The notes below the pieces were generated by a model. The model saw only the letters and a list, made by a program, of their open reading frames with translations. It did not search any database and was not told where the DNA came from. This document shows positions 61,555 to 64,000 of a DNA stretch of 64,000 bases, in pieces (position 1 is the first letter of the stretch; every line of letters starts with the position of its first letter). Made by a program: the position numbers and the translations under genes. Source of the DNA: Bacteroidia bacterium (lineage in GTDB: Bacteria; Bacteroidota; Bacteroidia; Flavobacteriales; Flavobacteriaceae). The stretch covers positions 1-64,000 of the forward strand of contig JAUIFO010000014.1 of the NCBI GenBank assembly GCA_030430385.1. The letters run 5' to 3'.

Positions 61555-64000
61555 TTAGTTAATAATTATCTTTTTTGTGATAAAACCTTTACTGGTATTA
61601 ATTTTAAGCATATAAATACCATCCTGATAAGGGCTAACATCTATTTGGTTTTCAGACTTGGAAGCATAAACTACTTTCCCAAATACATTATATATTGTAA
61701 CGCTTTTAATGATAGCATCTGTAGAAATAAATAAGGTTTTTGAAACTGGGTTTGGATATACAATTGTATTGAGTTCTTCAAAATCATTAGTTAAACTCAA
61801 GGTACTTTTATCTAAAACCACTAACGACGTTGTCGTAGGCAACCTTCCATTTTGAGAATCAAAATCGAAGGTTTTAGTAAACATTGAAGTTTGCGGATCA
61901 AATTCAAATACAGTTCCGTAATCATGTGTTCCTCCTTCTGAAGTAACTCCGTAAAGTTTATTATTGAGTACTGTTAATGTACCTAGCGGGACAGCACCAG
62001 TAGAGGAGCCATTAAAATCGAAAACCTTAGAAAAAGTATTAGTTTGTATATTAAATTGGAATAGTACACCATCTCCATTTGCACCACCTTCAGAAGCTAA
62101 TCCGTAAAGTGTATGTTCATCAAACTGAAGCAAATTACCATAAGGCCTAGATCCATCAACACCGTTATATTCAAATTCATATAGCTTATTAAACCCTGTG
62201 GTAAAATCAAATTCAAAAATAACACCTCCTCCTAGCAAACCACCATCTAAAGTCATTCCATAAAGTTTACCATTTGAAGCCTCAATCAAACCTCCATTAG
62301 GAAATGCTCCACTTTCTATATTAAAATCATGAATCTTAGCATATTGTTCTGTATTGATATCATACTCAAAAATTGTACCTGCTTGTGCACTGACTCCCAT
62401 AAAAACGCCTTCACCTCCTACAGATGCCATACCATAAATCTTATTATTTGATGCCTGCATCAAATCTCCCAATGGAGTACCACCAAGAGTTTCGCCAAAA
62501 TCATGCTTTTTAGAATATATATTTGACTGTAAATCAAATTCATACAAAACCCCAATGCCATTATCGCCTCCTCTGTAGGCTGTTCCATATAATTTACCGT
62601 TAGAAGCTTCTAAGAGACTGGCTCTGGGTGCCACTCCTGATTCTGCACTAGTAACTGGAGGTGCTTCAAAGCTATAAAGTCTTGTATATTGGTTATTTAG
62701 AGGATTGAATTCAAAAATGGCCCCTGAATCATTAAGTCCGCCACGATACGTCAATCCATAAAATTTTTGTCTGTTTTCAGAATACATCAGACTACCATCT
62801 GGCCCTGCTCCATCTTCAGCACTGTTAAACTTAAAAATTGGGTTATAGGTATTTGTAGACAAATCAAAACTATAGAACATGCCATTATATGTGTCAACTC
62901 CATCATAAACGGTTTTAAGAGCAATACTATACAGTTTCCCATCTGATGCTTCCAAAAGACCTGCATAAGGATAAAAACCAGAATTCACATCAAAACCATA
63001 CAGCAAATCAGACTGGTCTGTAACCGGATCGTATTCAAATATTGATCCTATTTCTGCTGCACCGCCAAACTCTGTAACACCATATAGTTTGTTATTAGAT
63101 GCCAGTGTAAGTTTAGGTCCTGGTGAATAACCTAAATTGTTTGAAGATGCAAAATTCAATAATGTGGTAAAGGTATCTGTTGATATATTGTATTTGAAAA
63201 GAATACCATAATCTTCAGAGCCTCCTTCAGAAGTTGTACCAAATAGTTCTAAAGAATTGTTTGGACCTTTCACCAATGTTCCCATCGGATAAGCTCCAGA
63301 GGTTGCAGTTGCTCCAAAATTAATTAAGCTGGTCAATGTATTGGTAAGAAAATCATATTCAAATAATACTCCATAGTCATACGTTCCGCCTTCGCTTGTT
63401 AAGCCATACAGCTTTCCATTATTAGCTTCGAACAATGAACCATAAGGTGTTCTTCCTGGGTTTAGTGTATTGCCATCAAAATCTATCTTTTTTGTGTAAG
63501 TATTAGTGTTGAGATCAAACTCGAAAATAACGCCATCATCATAAGCGCCTCCAACAGATGTCATTCCATATAGCTTTCCATTAGAAGCATGGATAAGTTC
63601 TCCTTCGGGAGCTCTACCATTTAAATCATTAAAATCATGAAGCTTTGTAAACGTGTTTTGTATGTAATCATATTCAAAAATAACTCCATCACCATGGACT
63701 CCACCCTCTCGAGTCATTCCGTAAAGTTTATTGTTAACTTCAATAAGCGCACCTTCTGGTCGGTTTCCGTTTGTTGAGTTTACAGCACCAAATTCATCAA
63801 CTCCAAATCTAACTTTAGTTTCAAACACATTAGTTACCGGATCATATTCATACAGTATACCTGGTACATTATCGCTATCGAAGTAAACGCCATATAAATA
63901 ACTTCCAGAAAGAGGTGACAACCCATAAAACTTACCATTTGAAGCTTGTATAATTTCGCTTTCGATCTCACCGCCATCAGTTTTAAAAAAATCGTATTGA
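61555..64000 (-). CDS. T9SS-exported GloVer-repeat protein (5' end beyond window)
   Basis: The frame stays open to base 64000, so the gene is cut by the window edge; an internal TTG at 63921 is only a Leu codon within the repeat FYGLSPL. The visible 815 residues hold about 13 units of the choice-of-anchor GloVer type (TIGR03803), pattern LYG[MLV]TxxGGxxxxGVIFE[YF]DxxTNT, spaced about 55-65 residues, giving a beta-propeller-like array. The C-terminal 75 residues are a T9SS sorting domain (VYPNPVSKTLFIS, YQDGIYMLKIN). It should be exported to the cell surface. It precedes the cupredoxin-like lipoprotein in the same orientation. Confidence 0.9.
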   Translation of the reverse strand, partial: QYDFFKTDGGEIESEIIQASNGKFYGLSPLSGSYLYGVYFDSDNVPGILYEYDPVTNVFETKVRFGVDEFGAVNSTNGNRPEGALIEVNNKLYGMTREGGVHGDGVIFEYDYIQNTFTKLHDFNDLNGRAPEGELIHASNGKLYGMTSVGGAYDDGVIFEFDLNTNTYTKKIDFDGNTLNPGRTPYGSLFEANNGKLYGLTSEGGTYDYGVLFEYDFLTNTLTSLINFGATATSGAYPMGTLVKGPNNSLELFGTTSEGGSEDYGILFKYNISTDTFTTLLNFASSNNLGYSPGPKLTLASNNKLYGVTEFGGAAEIGSIFEYDPVTDQSDLLYGFDVNSGFYPYAGLLEASDGKLYSIALKTVYDGVDTYNGMFYSFDLSTNTYNPIFKFNSAEDGAGPDGSLMYSENRQKFYGLTYRGGLNDSGAIFEFNPLNNQYTRLYSFEAPPVTSAESGVAPRASLLEASNGKLYGTAYRGGDNGIGVLYEFDLQSNIYSKKHDFGETLGGTPLGDLMQASNNKIYGMASVGGEGVFMGVSAQAGTIFEYDINTEQYAKIHDFNIESGAFPNGGLIEASNGKLYGMTLDGGLLGGGVIFEFDFTTGFNKLYEFEYNGVDGSRPYGNLLQFDEHTLYGLASEGGANGDGVLFQFNIQTNTFSKVFDFNGSSTGAVPLGTLTVLNNKLYGVTSEGGTHDYGTVFEFDPQTSMFTKTFDFDSQNGRLPTTTSLVVLDKSTLSLTNDFEELNTIVYPNPVSKTLFISTDAIIKSVTIYNVFGKVVYASKSENQIDVSPYQDGIYMLKINTSKGFITKKIIIN

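Noticed and set aside
63921..64000. TTG at 63921 as the start of the GloVer gene
   Set aside because: The frame is open upstream to the window edge and continues the repeat pattern, so the true start is outside the window.

Overview
The window is one continuous stretch of an AT-rich chromosome from a member of the Bacteroidota, most likely the family Flavobacteriaceae. Several sequence features support this. Three proteins end in type IX secretion (T9SS) C-terminal sorting domains. Promoters carry the Bacteroidota -7 box TAnnTTTG instead of an E. coli -10, and Shine-Dalgarno sites are scarce. There are many lipoproteins with short Cys lipoboxes, a fused E1 alpha/beta 2-oxoacid dehydrogenase, a DUF2911 protein, and a homologue of Flavobacterium/Elizabethkingia PNGase F. 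No rRNA, tRNA, CRISPR array, insertion sequence, integrase or phage module was seen.

Layout. 1-377: a 16-copy 7-bp tandem repeat and a second low-complexity tract, no gene. 0.4-5.7 kb: small housekeeping and accessory genes (TrmH-type methylase, sirtuin deacylase, an XRE regulator/membrane protein pair with a likely operator, cyclophilin). 5.8-13.5 kb: uvrA, a LOG-family hydrolase, a secreted nuclease and an inactive-looking M1 peptidase fused to a beta-barrel. 13.7-24.3 kb: E1 dehydrogenase, a methyltransferase operon, a secreted FG-GAP protein, holA, a glycosyltransferase and an OmpA lipoprotein. 24.3-41.1 kb: threonylcarbamoyl-AMP synthase, secreted hydrolases, a triple CBM48 protein, a UvrD helicase, an M20 amidohydrolase, a glutamate-synthase-like protein, patatin, a lipid-anchored PNGase F homologue with two Ig-like domains, recG, DUF2911 and TlpA proteins. 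41.2-52.9 kb: core genes pheT, amt, tpx, dgkA, ftsK, a LolA-like protein, an LptF/G permease and ribB. 52.9-60.5 kb: an accessory block with three exported proteins, one a large repeat fibre with an S74 self-cleaving chaperone, plus a hybrid two-component regulator. 60.5-64 kb: a lipoprotein and a large GloVer-repeat T9SS protein cut by the window edge.

The observation I rate highest is that the 52.9-60.5 kb block is bracketed by two copies of the 3' end of ribB: the intact gene end, and a decayed copy at 60482-60567. In both places the ribB stop overlaps the stop of a convergent gene at a TTAA. Most differences in the last 60 nt are silent, which suggests the copies diverged as working genes. 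The block therefore looks like a genomic island or segmental replacement anchored in the 3' end of ribB, carrying a surface-fibre operon and its own regulator. No recombinase is visible, so the mechanism is open.

Other points of note are the PNGase F homologue with all three key acidic residues, a RibB whose GTP cyclohydrolase II half has lost its metal ligands, a near-leaderless recG, and repeated ATGTAAC words flanking the two-component gene.
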